Shown in pieces: positions 10,745 through 22,462 of a stretch of DNA of 64,000 nt. Position 1 is the stretch's first letter. Every line of letters starts with the position of its first letter. The DNA is from Straminergon stramineum (taxonomy: Eukaryota > Streptophyta > Bryopsida > Hypnales > Calliergonaceae): the NCBI GenBank assembly GCA_963920665.1, contig OY987273.1, forward strand, positions 13,704,501 to 13,768,500, read 5' to 3'. Under the pieces are notes generated by a model. That model was not told where the DNA came from. It saw nothing but the letters and a program-made list of their open reading frames with translations, and made no database searches. The position numbers and the translations under genes were made by a program.

Positions 10745-11824
10745 TGAGAGCTCATAGAAAGCCACCATAAGTTTTGTGGCTAAGAGGTTCTATTGGCTTG
10801 GTATGAAAGAAGACATTGCACACTATGTCAAGACTTGTGTCATTTGCCAAGCCAACCAAGCTTCATATCAAAATTAAGTTGGGTTACTGAAGCCTTTGCC
10901 CAATCCAAATGGTCCTTGGTAATGTATTTCCATGGACTTCATCACTAGCTTATCGGAGTCAAGAGGCTTTGATGCCATCTTTGTGGTGGTAGATCGGTTT
11001 AGCAAGTTGGCAAAGATGGAGCCAACAACTAGAAAGGTAAATGCATTTCAAATAGCCACACTCTTTTTCAACACTTGGTAGAGGAATAGTGGTTTGCCTA
11101 GGGTGATTGTTTTTGATAGAGATCCAAAATTCACAAGTGCATTTTCGAAGTACTTGTTTAGAAAGATGAAAACAAATCTTTCATTTAGCAAAGCATTTCA
11201 TCTTTAAACAGATGGCTAAATGGAGAGGGTGAATGGGGTCTTGAATCAATACTTTAGGAATTATGTGAGTACAGACCAAAGTGATTGAAATGAGTAGTTG
11301 GCTTTAGCTAAGTTTAGTTATAACAAGGCCAAGCATGTAGCTACAATTGAATTGCCATTCAAAGTGGCTTATGGTATAGAGCCACTTATGCCTATCAACC
11401 TTGCCTTGGAGGGGTTGCAATCACAGTTTGAGAAAAGTCAAGTTGATGAAGACTTTGTTGCCCATAGAAAAAAAATATTTGAGACAATCAAGTTGCATTT
11501 AGACAAGGCACAAAAGTGATACATCAAACAAATGAACAAAGGGAGATGCCATATGGAGTATGTTGAAGGTCAGAAGGTTTGATTAAATGTGAGGAACTTC
11601 ACATTACTTGAAGGACTAACACCTAAGTTCATGGCGAAGTATGCAAGTCCATTTGTCATTGTTAAGCTATTGTTTGAGGATGTCTACAGGTTAGAGTTGC
11701 CACAAGAAATCAAGGTGCATCCAACCTTTCATGTTTCATTGTTGAAGCCATACCATAAAGATCCCTTGAGGTCGGAACGCAAGTAAGTGTTGTGGCCTCT
11801 CCGGGAGTTAGTTGGACAACACCT
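10745..11824 (+). pseudogene. Ty3/gypsy chromovirus integrase relic A
   Basis: Reading through stops, the frame shows the integrase zinc-binding region (CVICQANQA), the catalytic core with SMDFITSL (first Asp), VFDRDPKFTSAF (second Asp) and MERVNGVLNQYF (Glu), then AKFSYNKAKH and the C-terminal block FMAKYASPFVIV..PTFHVSLLKPYH typical of gypsy integrases. At least eight in-frame stops are present, many where Gln or Trp is expected. The sequence stops being gypsy-like at 11824, where the LTR at 11825-13137 is inserted. The minus-strand relic at 17340-18340 is a close relative. It is non-functional and recognised only as the 3' part of pol. Confidence 0.85.
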
Positions 11825-13137
11825 TGTCGTAGCCCCAATAACACCTTATAGCTTCAAACAGACTTCAAGAGCCCTTCACAACTTTTAAGGTTCACTACGC
11901 TCCAATTCTAGTATCACTTAGGCCCAAACTAACTAACACTACATATGCCACGCACTCACAACAATAGTTCCCATTTTCAGCTCACATTCCTTAGTCCTAG
12001 TTCTTAGGACTACTAGCACGCACTCCACTTGTGGCACTTGGCATGTCACTTAGTGACATGGAGAAGAACTTCCATCTTACTATACTAGGACTCATGGTGG
12101 CACTACTCACCACAGTTCTAACCGCCCTTGGTTGTCACCCCACTTCATATTAGGCCCAATGTGTATTTTCTACTCACACACGAACACTAATCAAGACTCA
12201 CAACTTGTGACACATTGCCAAAGGCCTAGAAAAGAGTAAGACTCCAACCAACCAGTGCCTCGAGATACACACACAAGTGTTCCAAAGAGCCTTGAAGTTG
12301 GTAGTAAAGTTACATCACCACCATGAATCATCAGGACTCACTAAAGCTCCAACAAGGAGTGAAGAAGGAGACCAACCCCTCCTATAGTACTTTTTATACC
12401 ATTCAATAGACCCCCCCTTATGGATCTAAGGTACTTGCCAAAACCCCTTGGGTTTCAAAAGACCACCCGTCTCCAACCAAAATCGCCAAGTTCTAACTCT
12501 ATATGGACTCCTAAACTTTCAAACAGCATAACTATGCGATCATGTCTCCAAATCCCACATGCAAGCCCATTTTGGATATTTGCATTATAATTAACTATCG
12601 ATAGACTATTGACTTGTCCCATTTGGATAAGTTCTCACAAAGTTATGGCCCTCCAAAGATTCAGGTTCACCAAGAGCAGCGTCTCGCCTTCACCATGACC
12701 CTTCTCTTCACCATAACTTTTGGCTCATGTCTTAGAACCTTGTAATGCTTGGCATTCTAGATTCTTTGTCTTTGTAGCTTTCCAATGATATGCTACATGT
12801 CATACTTTGTTGAGTGATTCCTTAAGGACCCCTCACACCTAGCCTTTGAGTGTCTCAGCGCCATCGGGACACCTCCAACTGTGAACAACCATAATTTCTA
12901 GCCTACTAGTCCAAAGCACACGTTCTTCGGATGGATAGAAGTGTATTTTCAAGAGATTTCCAAAAATGTATGACATGCTACTATGTCCTTCTTAACCAAG
13001 GCGCTACTGCACCTTGTTTGATTGGGAGTCTCACATTTCTCCCTTCTTAGCCTATTGCAAGGCTTGGAAAGCCACCCCTAAGGTCCCCCTTGCTCACTAA
13101 GGCACTTCAAGCACCCCAAGAAGATAGGGGCGTGACA
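11825..13137 (-). mobile_element. 1.3-kb LTR of a second gypsy element (element C, minus orientation)
   Basis: Read on the minus strand, it begins TGTCACGCCCC (13137) and ends GGGGCTACGACA (11825), so the TG...CA ends carry a longer inverted repeat. A TATAAAAA box (plus-strand 12391-12398) lies mid-element, as expected for an LTR promoter. Directly upstream on the minus strand (13150-13138) is a purine-rich TTGGTGTGGGTGA, a polypurine-tract candidate, preceded by the end of an open frame. It is therefore the 3' LTR of an element whose body runs rightward. It cuts relic A inside its chromodomain region. No clear target duplication was found because the other end of the element is not in view. 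Confidence 0.65.
12391..12398 (-). promoter_or_regulatory. TATA box in LTR of element C
   Basis: TATAAAAA on the minus strand, followed about 15 bp later by a GGAGGGG tract. Position about 740 bp into the 1,313-bp LTR fits a U3/R boundary. Confidence 0.45.
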
Positions 13138-13307
13138 CTCACCCACACCAAATAGGGTCAATGCCCTCATCGACATTAACTTCTGTAGAAAGCATTGAAT
13201 TAGTAAAAATAGCCATCCCCCTCAACACTTTCATTGCATTTCTAGGTAACTTACCTCGCAATGCCACAAGTACTTACTAATTTAGTTTATTTGGCTAAGT
13301 CTTCAAA
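13138..13307 (-). pseudogene. 3' end of element C internal region
   Basis: On the minus strand an open frame ends NVDEGIDPIWCG and a TGA at the polypurine tract next to the LTR, a common arrangement for the C-terminus of gypsy polyproteins. It is interrupted at 13308-13312 by insertion of unit copy 2; any continuation would be to the right of 16683. Confidence 0.45.
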
Positions 13308-13312
13308 GGTGG
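13308..13312. repeat. target site duplication GGTGG (left of unit copy 2)
   Basis: GGTGG precedes the unit and is repeated exactly at 16678-16682. Confidence 0.85.
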
Positions 13313-13422
13313 TGTTGGAGCACGGGGCAAGTGAATTCCCCGTTATACTCACAAAAATCACTCTAGAGCATAACTAAGTGACTCTAAAGATCAAACCTAC
13401 GAGATCTTGTGAAGTATTTTGC

Positions 13423-13428
13423 TTTATT
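13423..13428 (-). terminator. poly(A) signal AATAAA in unit copy 2
   Basis: Minus-strand AATAAA, equivalent to 7595-7600 of copy 1. Confidence 0.5.
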
Positions 13429-14562
13429 AAGCGAGTAAGCTTTACTAACCTCCAAACCTTCCTTCTGGTCCTAGATCTAAAACCAAAAACAACCAACCAC
13501 CAAACAGTCTCGGACCAGATTCCTCCCTTCTAGTTCCCTAAATATTTGGTTGATGCAATTTAACCCAAATCCAAGACCACACCTCTTCCAATCCTGGTAC
13601 TCCTCTAGACCAATCCGTTCCGAATTGTCCATATGTCTCCTCACTCCTCTTCCGGTTTGGTTTTGCCTCTGTAGGATCATCAGAGGGGTCGACACTTGAT
13701 TTTGTGAGTGGTAGGCACACCACTCCTTCCGTGGATTATAGTAGCCGAAGGCCCACTATCCTATCTCCTCTTCTCCTAAACTAACTCGAATTCGATTTGA
13801 TCCCTTACAACAACCCAGATAGCAATCCGGTTTGCAGGTCACATAGAGACCCCTCATATGATCTTTCCATACTACAACGACCTTGATGCTACCTCCTACC
13901 CGTGCAAAACTAGGTGGTCACAAGTGCACTCATCCGTTTTAGTACCTACAAGGGCTATTCTATTTACCAACTAAAGCAATGAGACCTCATAGGAGATCGG
14001 ACACTCAATCGGATTTCCCACCCAAGAGTTCTAGCGTGACTAAAGATACCCTCCCTATCCGCCTAGCCTAACAACGACTTTCTCACCCGGAACTCAAAAC
14101 TCTAGATCTGCTGAGGCATTGAAGTCCACTCCCAACACTTCCACAACCCGCTCACATACATTAAAGATTGGAAATGCACACACCAAGGGGAGAAATCTAT
14201 TTACAAATTAGTCCTACACCTTCCTAACTCCACACCATGCAACCTTGCCACACTTGGGAGAGACACACACAACACAAGAGTGCATACAAAGGTACAAGAA
14301 GTTTGCAAAAAAGAGACTTGTAGTATCCTTTGCAAGGACTAACTTATATACAACCCTAAAGTACAAACGGACAGAAAAGCCTGCAAAAGCTCCGCCGCCA
14401 TTGAGGCCGGACTTCTGGTCCTACCTAACCGAATCAGAACAGGATCCGGATTTGTTCCTACCCTTCCTAATATTTACACACCTATTTACACACCTGAGAT
14501 CCAATGGTGGCACTCTTGGTTCCCGGCTCCATCTGCTCGAAGATTTTGTTCAAGTTTTGGTT

Positions 14563-16163
14563 CTATTCCCCCTCTTCAGGATTAGGAACCAGGTTGCCTT
14601 CTACGAATCCGGGGGTTGAATCCAAATCGATGGCAGGTCCAGGCGTACCGGTCGGAGTTGCCTTCCGCTCCGATCTCCTAAACTTGGGGGTGGCATCCTT
14701 CCCCTCTTGTGCCTCCGCATCCACGAACAAATTTGGTAGTGAGAGATCCGAGAGTTGAATCCCTCGAGAGCAAGTAGCTCCGAACACTAACCGACTACTC
14801 TTCTCCATCCGGTCAGCTGCTTTCCATGCCTCCTTCATTGCCGCGTCCACCTGTTCAGCAAAGTCCGTGAGAATTCGAACCATCCGGGAACCGGATGGCT
14901 TCTTCTCATCGTGCACCTTCTCATCAAACACTTTGGCCTTAGCAATGGCCATTCCGGTCTCCCTAAAGGTGGCCTTCACTTGCTCAACCATTTTCTGAGC
15001 CTCCTCTGCCATCATACGAGCGGCTGCAGAGTTCTCCTTGAGTACAAGGAGTTTGCCTTCAATTGATCCACTTCCTCCTATAGGCTGTGGACCTCTGCTT
15101 CCTATTTCCAGGTTTCGATTGGATCGAAGATGCAGCTTGCCACCTTCTCCGATAGTTCGCTATTTGGCGGCGCTCCCACCAACTTTCCAATCACAACTAG
15201 GATCCTTTTCTTTGGTTTCCAATCCGCTCTCACCTCGCACAAGATTTTGATGAGAGGATTGAACGGATCATCGGGATCAAATTCCTCTGAGATGGTCTTC
15301 TCAACTTCTGGTCTTTCTTCCGGGGCCGATGTATTGCGACCGAGTGGCATTCCTCGTTTGTGAGGAGGTGTCATCTTCTGTCGCTTGATCGGCAGCATCA
15401 ACAGCTCCTCTTCTTCACACTCGCTATCCTCTACCGTGTTGGAACCAAAATCGGCTTCATCATCCATTTCCGATTCTCCATACTTCAGGAGGACTTCTTG
15501 AGTCCTCCACACCTTCTCCTTTGCAGTGGTTAGGAGTTGATGGGAATGGTAGAGATGGATGAGGTAGGGACACACGGGAATGGCCTTACTCTTCTCAACT
15601 CTACCTACAAGCTGGACGACCAAATTGAAAATGATCCAAGCCTAGTCGACCTTCTGGTTCCTGCTTAGGGTGCCGAAAATCGTGTTCAAGAGGGAAATTG
15701 TCACCCTCGTTGGCTTTTCCGGATGCAGGATTGGAATGAGGACTTGAAGAAGCCGGCGGTAGCAATCGTCGATGCAATCCTCTATGGCATATCTATCTTT
15801 TGGGTTGACGGCACCTTAGAACTTGCCTCGGACGAACTCGTCTTTTCGGTTCGCCATTCCCAAATGTCGTGTCTGGAAATTGTAAACCGCTCTTTAGACA
15901 TCCTCCTTCCAGAGGTGTGGAACTGCTCTCATGGTGTTGTCAAACTCATTGGATAGTTTGCCCAAGAGTTCCCTCACCATCAACTCTTCCTTGAAACCCC
16001 AGGGTTTCTCTACAAACCCTAGGCATTCCATGGAGGTCAAATCTTCTATGAGCTGGGACTTCTCTGGTTTGGTAGAGGGGATGACCGAAATCACCTTCCG
16101 GAGCTTCACCTCCACCGAGGACGTGCTAGCCTGTCCAACTCTAATCCTCGAGAGCTGCGGCAT
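14563..16163 (-). pseudogene. degenerate ORF embedded in unit copy 2
   Basis: Mirror image of the 4860-6460 frame of copy 1, with the same in-frame stops and the same frame change; the translated blocks at 15102-15623 and 14563-15015 are identical to those of copy 1. Shared identical lesions in two insertions with different target duplications mean the lesions predate the insertions or were copied between them. Product and family as described for copy 1: unrecognised, charged, with a coiled-coil-like tail. Confidence 0.55.
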
Positions 16164-16420
16164 GGAAGCGGATGCGAGTGCAGAACCCCTTTCCGGTTCT
16201 ACCTCACCCTCTCCTAGTCACACATCCTGTTCCTCATTTCTCTCTCCGATCTCAACCGGAAACCAAAACTATGGCAGTAACAACTCAAACCTCGAAGAAG
16301 ACACTCTCACACAAGTCCTATATGGAAGGCTAAGTCACAAATGGAAACAAAAAGCTTAGAGCGTAGAGAGCACTGAAACAGGCGAAATCGCAAAAGAAGT
16401 TCAACTAGGCTGGCCAGCCC

Positions 16421-16427
16421 TTATATA
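16421..16427 (-). promoter_or_regulatory. TATA box of unit copy 2
   Basis: TATATAA on the minus strand in the same context as in copy 1. Confidence 0.55.
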
Positions 16428-16677
16428 GTCATCGGACCCCTATCATGCCATCATGATCTTTTCCGGTCCGGTCCTCTTGGAATCCAATTCATCCCTAATC
16501 CGGTCTGACTTCTGTTCTCCTGTTGAGACTGGATTGGAGCTGGTCCATCTACTACCTCATTTTTCTTCTCTATTTTAGCTTTTAACAGTTCCTTAGCTAG
16601 ATCTGAATACCTACTTTTGGGTTTCCGGTTAGTTTTCCTAGGCAACCCTCAAAAAACTAAAATTTAACGTCACAATA

Positions 16678-16682
16678 GGTGG
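16678..16682. repeat. target site duplication GGTGG (right of unit copy 2)
   Basis: Exact copy of 13308-13312. Confidence 0.85.
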
Positions 16683-17339
16683 CATAAAATGAGTCAATGG
16701 TTTGTGTACCCTGGATTCAAAACTTCCAAGGACCTAACTTATTCTAATGGGACTTATCTATTTTGAGGTTCCCCCAATTTGCCCTCTTTTGGCTCTAAGT
16801 TAGGCTCAACTAGCCTATCTTATTTTCTTGACTAGGAAGAACTCAAGGCTCACCAATTTCTACTTGATAGCAACAACAAGACCCCTCTCAAACATGTTAG
16901 TTATCAAGTGATGAACTTTGCACGCCTAGAAATAGTGCCAAGTCTTGCCCAACTTGTCCTTTGAGTACTCTCCCAAGGCATGGTGATCAATCCATGTGTG
17001 GATGATGGTTCACTCTCAAAGGGCACTTTATAAGCCCATGCCACTATCTTGCTCCTGCCCAAGCAAATCCTAAGCTTGAAAGTCTAAAGGGTTTTATCCC
17101 TTCCAACTCTCAAGCTAATGCTCCTAATTCGCAGCATTCTCAAAATTGATTTTGCGTATCATTCTATCCTCTTCTACCAAACCAAACATCAATGACACTA
17201 GGACACATCCCATAGTGCTAATGCCAATCAAGAGCTAAACTCACACATGAAGTCATTTCACAAAATTGCAACTTTATTACCAAGCAAGTACATAATAGAC
17301 AAGGGCATAAATGCATTGTTTACACAAGTGTTGTGTTTC
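16683..17339. other. retroelement-derived sequence, unresolved
   Basis: Lies between copy 2 and integrase relic B. It probably contains the remainder of element C and/or the LTR of relic B, because a purine-rich GGGGGAGAAACACA (minus strand, about 17334-17347) follows the end of B's frame and looks like a polypurine tract. I could not define the LTR end. Confidence 0.35.
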
Positions 17340-18340
17340 TCCCCCACTAACAAAGGTTTATGTCCTCATCAATTCTTCCATGGCTTCTTGTTGGATTGCC
17401 TACTTTGCTCAAATCGGTCCACCACTTCTTTTGCATTTGGCATATCCTTGGCACTTATCCAAGTTGCCTCTTTTCATAATAGCCTTGCCACTTCACTAAG
17501 TATTCTTTATCCTGTTTCTTAGTGTCTCTACTCTTGAGAATACATTCCACCTCATATTCAAGGTGTTCCCCAACTAACACCCGGAGAGGCCACAACACTT
17601 ACTTGTGTTCAGACCTCAAGGGATCTTCATGGTATGGCTTCAACAATGAAACATGAAAGGTTGGATGCACCTTGATTTCTTGTGGCAACTCTAACCTATA
17701 GACATCCTCAAACAATAGCTTAGCAATGACAAATGGACTTGCATACTTCGCCATGAACTTAGGTGTTAGTCCTTCAAGTAATGTGAAGTTCCTTACATTT
17801 AACCAAACCTTCTAACCTTCAACATACTCCACATGGCATCTCCCTTTGTTCATTTGTTTGATGTATCACTTTTGTGCCTTGTCCAAATGCAACTTGATTG
17901 TCTCAAATATTTTTTTTCTATGGGCAACAAGTCTTCATCAACTTGACTTCTCTCAAACTCCAATTGCAACCCCTCCAAGGCAAGGTCGGTAGGCATAAGT
18001 GTCTCTATACCATAAGCCACTTTGAATGGCAATTCAGCTGTAGTTGCATACTTGGCCTTGTTATAACTAAACTCAGCCAAAGCCAAATACTCAATCCAAT
18101 CACTTTGGTCTGCACTCACATAATTCCTAAAGTATTGATTCAAGACCCCATTCACCCTCTCTATTTGGCCATATGTTTGAGGATGAAATGCTCTACTAAA
18201 TGAAAGATTTGTTTTCATCTTTCTAAACAAGTGCTTCCAAAATGCACTTGTGAATTTTGGATCTCTATCAAAAACAATCACCCTAGGCAAACCACTATTT
18301 ATTGAAAGTGTCAAATGTAGTGGGCCTCACTTGCTCATAA
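17340..18340 (-). pseudogene. Ty3/gypsy chromovirus integrase-chromodomain relic B
   Basis: On the minus strand the frame at 17850-18314 reads GLPRVIVFDRDPKFTSAF (second catalytic Asp), IERVNGVLNQYFRNYV (catalytic Glu region), LAEFSYNKAKY and FKVAYGIETLMP. Downstream come the LKPYH and PLR..VLVGEHL blocks and then a chromodomain: VECILKSRDTKKQDKEYLVKWQGYY, shifted in frame and continuing as ATWISAKDMPNAKEVVDRFE to a stop near 17390. The chromodomain assigns it to the chromoviruses, which use it to target chromatin. It is closely related to relic A but opposite in orientation. The 5' part is missing beyond about 18330. At least two frameshifts make it inactive. Confidence 0.85.
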
Positions 18341-20599
18341 ACCCTAGAATGTGAACAACGTAGTCCTATCCCGGGCAATTTACATACATAGTGTGGTGTA
18401 GTTGTACAAATAAATGGACTTCAACAAAACTTCATACATGTGCATTGTAGAGGAACAAAATGTTGAGTTTGAGTTGTGGTTAGAATATGACAGTTAAGGA
18501 CTTAGTGTCACCTACTTTCCACAATGAAAGTATTGAACATTTACCTTCAATGTTTCAACAATAGCGTAGAATATGATGTGGTTCTTGTAGTAGACCTTTG
18601 TGAAGTAGGAAGAATGTGTTCGTATGTGGATGCAAGAATATACCACATATATGATTTGGAGTGCGGAGTTGTATAATTCGAGAAAAAAACTGCACAAGCT
18701 ATTTTTATGGAGAAATACTCATATATATGGATAAGAATGTTAGGAACGCAAATGATGGTCTCTGAAAACATTTTCTATGTCTCCAAAAAGCATTGGCCAT
18801 GATGTATGCTATTATTTGCAAAAGACAAAGTGGACAATGATATGCAAGTGATGATATTTGCTTTCTAGGGCTTTAAGGTTATGACAACTAGAAATAACAT
18901 ATTACTCTTAGTGTGGGCACCTTCACATGGGTGAACATGAGAAGAAAAATAGAAATGTCATTTGTCCAAGTTAGTCACGTCAGGAAGTAGTGATTGTGAA
19001 GGAAAAGTGCAAAACATTTGGTCACTTTTGCAGTCCTCTAAAATAAATTGATGTGTTAATTGAATGAATGTGGTCATTTAGAAATTGCAATTTGCGGAAC
19101 AATTATAGCATGGAAAAGAAAGTATAGAATTTTGTGTCACCAGCTAATATGAAGCTTCCATTGCAAGGTTTCTTCAAACTGGAGTATTATAGTCACCAAA
19201 AAAACCAGCTTATCAATTATTAGTAGAAGCAGGCAACATACATAGCGAATTCATGTTGAACTAGAACTTCGATGTTGAAAGTGGAACAAAGGATGAAGCA
19301 ATGAATTCGAGGAAGGCTTAATTCGTTGTAGTTAGAGTTTGAAATTGAAAGTGCATAAAAGATTAGTTACGAGTACCATAACTACATGTACAACCTCTTG
19401 AACGACAATGCTTCTATCATCACATTTACAAAATGTACCTCAGTAGTACAAATGATAGTTTTAGGAATTTGAAGGAACGCATCTATAATTAGGATGCTAT
19501 ACTATGCCTTCAAATGTAGCACGCATTTACATTGGGACCAATTGTGGTCCATCTAGCAAGTATGGAAAGTTGTAGTTGAAAATAGTTTAATGAGAGTGAG
19601 GATTGCATGTTCCAAATGGAAAATGACTTTCCCGAATGAATTGTAGGCAAAGTTTGGCAAATAGGAATGCAATTCTACTATATGCATTGTTGTCTTCATG
19701 ATTGATGTTAGGCTACATGGACATTGATAGGAGGCAAATGAAAAGGGAGGGCAAGTATATTTAGAAAGGTATTGAAAATTTTTAGTGTTTTGTGCATTGA
19801 GTGCCTGTTCTCAAGCATTTTATGCTCCATGTCAGTTCACAATGGAAGTCTCCATTGTACCATCATTAGTAACATTCCATACACAAAGGTCCATGGAAGT
19901 CGATATGTTAAAAAGTGTTGCTCTATACATGTTTAAATAAGGTAATAACATAATTTGTAAAGCAACTGACATTGTAGTATGAAGACAATCTGTCGTGTCC
20001 ATAGGATGTCTCACAATTTATTGTAGACACAAACAATGAAAATTTCGCCTTTCCATGGACATGTAAGTGTCAATTTTTGTACATAGGATGTGTACAATGT
20101 CATGTTTGGACAAAAGGTAGGTACACACTAAAACAAGTGTAAGTTGACAAAGTCAATTTAATTATTAGGAGAAAAGAATAATTGAAATGGAAAAGAAAGA
20201 GAGCATTGTAGTACTTCACAGAGAAAAAGATGGTGAACAGGTGTGAAGATATCAACAAAAATATCAAAGGTAAGGTAATGCAAATTCATTAACTGTGAGG
20301 ATGCACACCTTTGATTATTGAAAGAAGTATTAAGAACAAATTGGTAATTACCAAATGTAGTTGTGAGTGAAGAAGCCACTTTTGCAGACATCAATTTATG
20401 AAGGCACATAGCATTGCTTAGACTAAAGTGGAATATTAATTTTTTGTTCGAAATGTACTACTAGGAAGATTCTTGATGTATTCTTGTTTTCGTCTTCCAA
20501 TTCAAATGTGGAGGCCTTAAAAATGGCCAACATAATTCAACCCTAGAATTTTGTCCACAAGAATAAGAGGATTTTTTAAAGACATGGCATCCTATATAG
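18341..20599. other. non-coding stretch
   Basis: No conserved frame, structured RNA or repeat boundary recognised; only short random frames on both strands. Confidence 0.4.
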
Positions 20600-20601
20600 T
20601 A

Positions 20602-21168
20602 CTCCCTCTGTCCCAAAATGATCTTCCTATTGGACAAAGTATTCTAGATTAAGGCGAAAAATAACAATTTTTGAACCCATTTCACATTGTAAGTAGGTTG
20701 TGGTGCACTTCTAATGTCCTAGAAATTTTGAGTTTCGGAACCCTTGTCAAAGTGCAATTTGGGAGTTTTGAAAAGTGGAATTTTTTGGGCATTTTCAAGG
20801 AGCACCAGTGGACACATAACTATTGAGTGTGAGGTCATTGTTTTTTAGGCACTTAGAATGTGCCCAAGACCATGTGTGGACCTTTGTACCACCTTCCAAA
20901 ACTTCATCTCCTTCAACCAAGAAACACGCAAAGAGATGCAAAAAATAAAAATGAAGAGTGTTGATTGACATCTTTAGTCGTTTAATTTGAATTTTGATTG
21001 ATGATTGCATGGATGGAAGGGAAACTATTGCTTAGAGTTGTTTTGCTAGTCCCAATTAGCAACCAAAAGTCGAATTTGACTAATTCTCACTTCATTAAGT
21101 GCAATAGGAAGATCATTTTGGGACAAAAAATTGAGTCCAACAAGAAGATCATTTTGGGACGGAGGTAG
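20602..21168. mobile_element. Stowaway-like (Tc1/mariner) MITE
   Basis: A 567-bp element bounded by TA duplications (20600-20601 and 21169-21170). The left end CTCCCTCTGTCCCAAAATGA and the reverse complement of the right end CTACCTCCGTCCCAAAATGA match, and the similarity extends to about 34 bp with roughly four mismatches. CTCCCTCCGTCCC with a TA target is characteristic of plant Stowaway/mariner-type MITEs. Just inside the right end, 21103-21125 is a second copy of part of the right inverted repeat (AGGAAGATCATTTTGGGAC), so the right terminus is duplicated in tandem. No transposase frame is present. Confidence 0.85.
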
Positions 21169-21170
21169 TA

Positions 21171-22462
21171 TGAGTTTAAGTGAGGTACATGAAGGAGATA
21201 GTTGAACTTCACATGGTACATGTCATGGACTGAGTACTTGCATCATTTGTTCTAGTGTGCCTCAACATCATTGTCGAGGAATAGGAACAATTGGTAGTAT
21301 TCTCATAGATGAGGGCAAAGTGCTTGATCTTCACAAAGCAACTAGAGTGACTAGGAAATGGATAAGGATTCAAAGAAGAGTTGCAAAGGACATGGAAAAC
21401 GGACAAGTACTTGGGGGCCCAATTGCATTGTCAAAAGCAATGGTCCAAGACGTTCCTTGATTGGGGAAGATAGAGGCATAGTTTGCATTAGCTTCTAGTG
21501 TAGTTGAAAAAAAGAAAGTGAGCTATAAAGAGGCTATTGAGAAAACTATGAAGGAGTTGATGGACTGCATAGAATGAACGCAGTGTTTTTTAGAAACAAT
21601 ATACAAGAGGAGTGAGAAGGATGAAAACTCATTGGATGTGATCACCATTCCTCCTAAGAAGAGGAGAGTGTCATTGGAGTAAATGTTGTATGTTGGAGAA
21701 GATGCAGTGAAGAAATGATGATCACTAACATTTAAGATAAGATGACCACATTGTGGAAGACATGTTATTTGAGAACATGGATGTTCGAACAATAGTTGCA
21801 ATTTTTCTGAGCTTTGCTCGCTAAAATTGAAAGTAGTTTCAATTTTTTCATGTTGCTAGACAGTATGTGATTGCTAATGTGTGACGACAATATATTGTTT
21901 CCCTTGTAAATGCAATAATCGTGTTGAAAACTTGAAAGATGCAATGGCAAATGAAGTTATGTGGGTCCAGAAATGGCCATATTTTCAATCATAGTTTTTT
22001 CAATTTCAAAGACAATAAAATTCTTATTCAATAACATAATGAGCATTTTTCAAGCGGATGGTGTGTAGTACTTTGATTTGTTTTTTCATTTTTCATCCAT
22101 TAAGAAGTATGTTGCTCATGTAGTTAACCTAGTCATTCACACAATGCTTCATGTTGACTCCACCTGGGGCTCAAAGAACCACTCAATTGTAGGCGAACGT
22201 TGCACTTGCATTCAAAAAGTTCCATTTGAATGCTTTCATGATGGTGAGGAGGTTTCTATTTTTCTACATTGTAGTATATTGAGGAAGACAATCCTTAGGT
22301 AATATCTATTGTGTGAAGAAGTTTTGAGCTCTGCAATTAGAAGAAAAGCAGTTGTTACGAAGCCCAAAGTGAGACGTACAAAGAATGTCCGAAGGATGTG
22401 GCTTTCATATTCCTATGGAAGATTTAATTCTAGAAACGGAATTGAAGATTGCTAGGGAACAA
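21171..22462. other. non-coding stretch upstream of CACTA transposase
   Basis: No recognisable gene. It may be the 5' part of the CACTA element, but I found no CACTA terminal repeat. Confidence 0.35.

Larger units (their letters stand above)
13313..16677 (-). mobile_element. 3.37-kb TG...CA unit, copy 2 (inverted relative to copy 1)
   Basis: 3,365 bp with its own GGTGG duplication, so it is an independent insertion, placed inside element C. On the minus strand it starts TATTGTGACG (the G of TG mutated to A) and ends CGTGCTCCAACA. By eye the interior differs from copy 1 at only about ten positions over roughly 3.1 kb; the predicted peptides between 14245 and 16359 are identical to those of copy 1. 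The first ~205 bp, however, hold about 25-30 substitutions plus a small indel, and the last ~40 bp about eight. The TATA box is at 16421-16427 and AATAAA at 13423-13428, both on the minus strand. Confidence 0.85.

Noticed and set aside
4337..16677. The two inverted units as the LTRs of one retrotransposon
   Set aside because: LTRs are direct repeats, and each unit has its own, different, perfect target duplication, so they are separate insertions.
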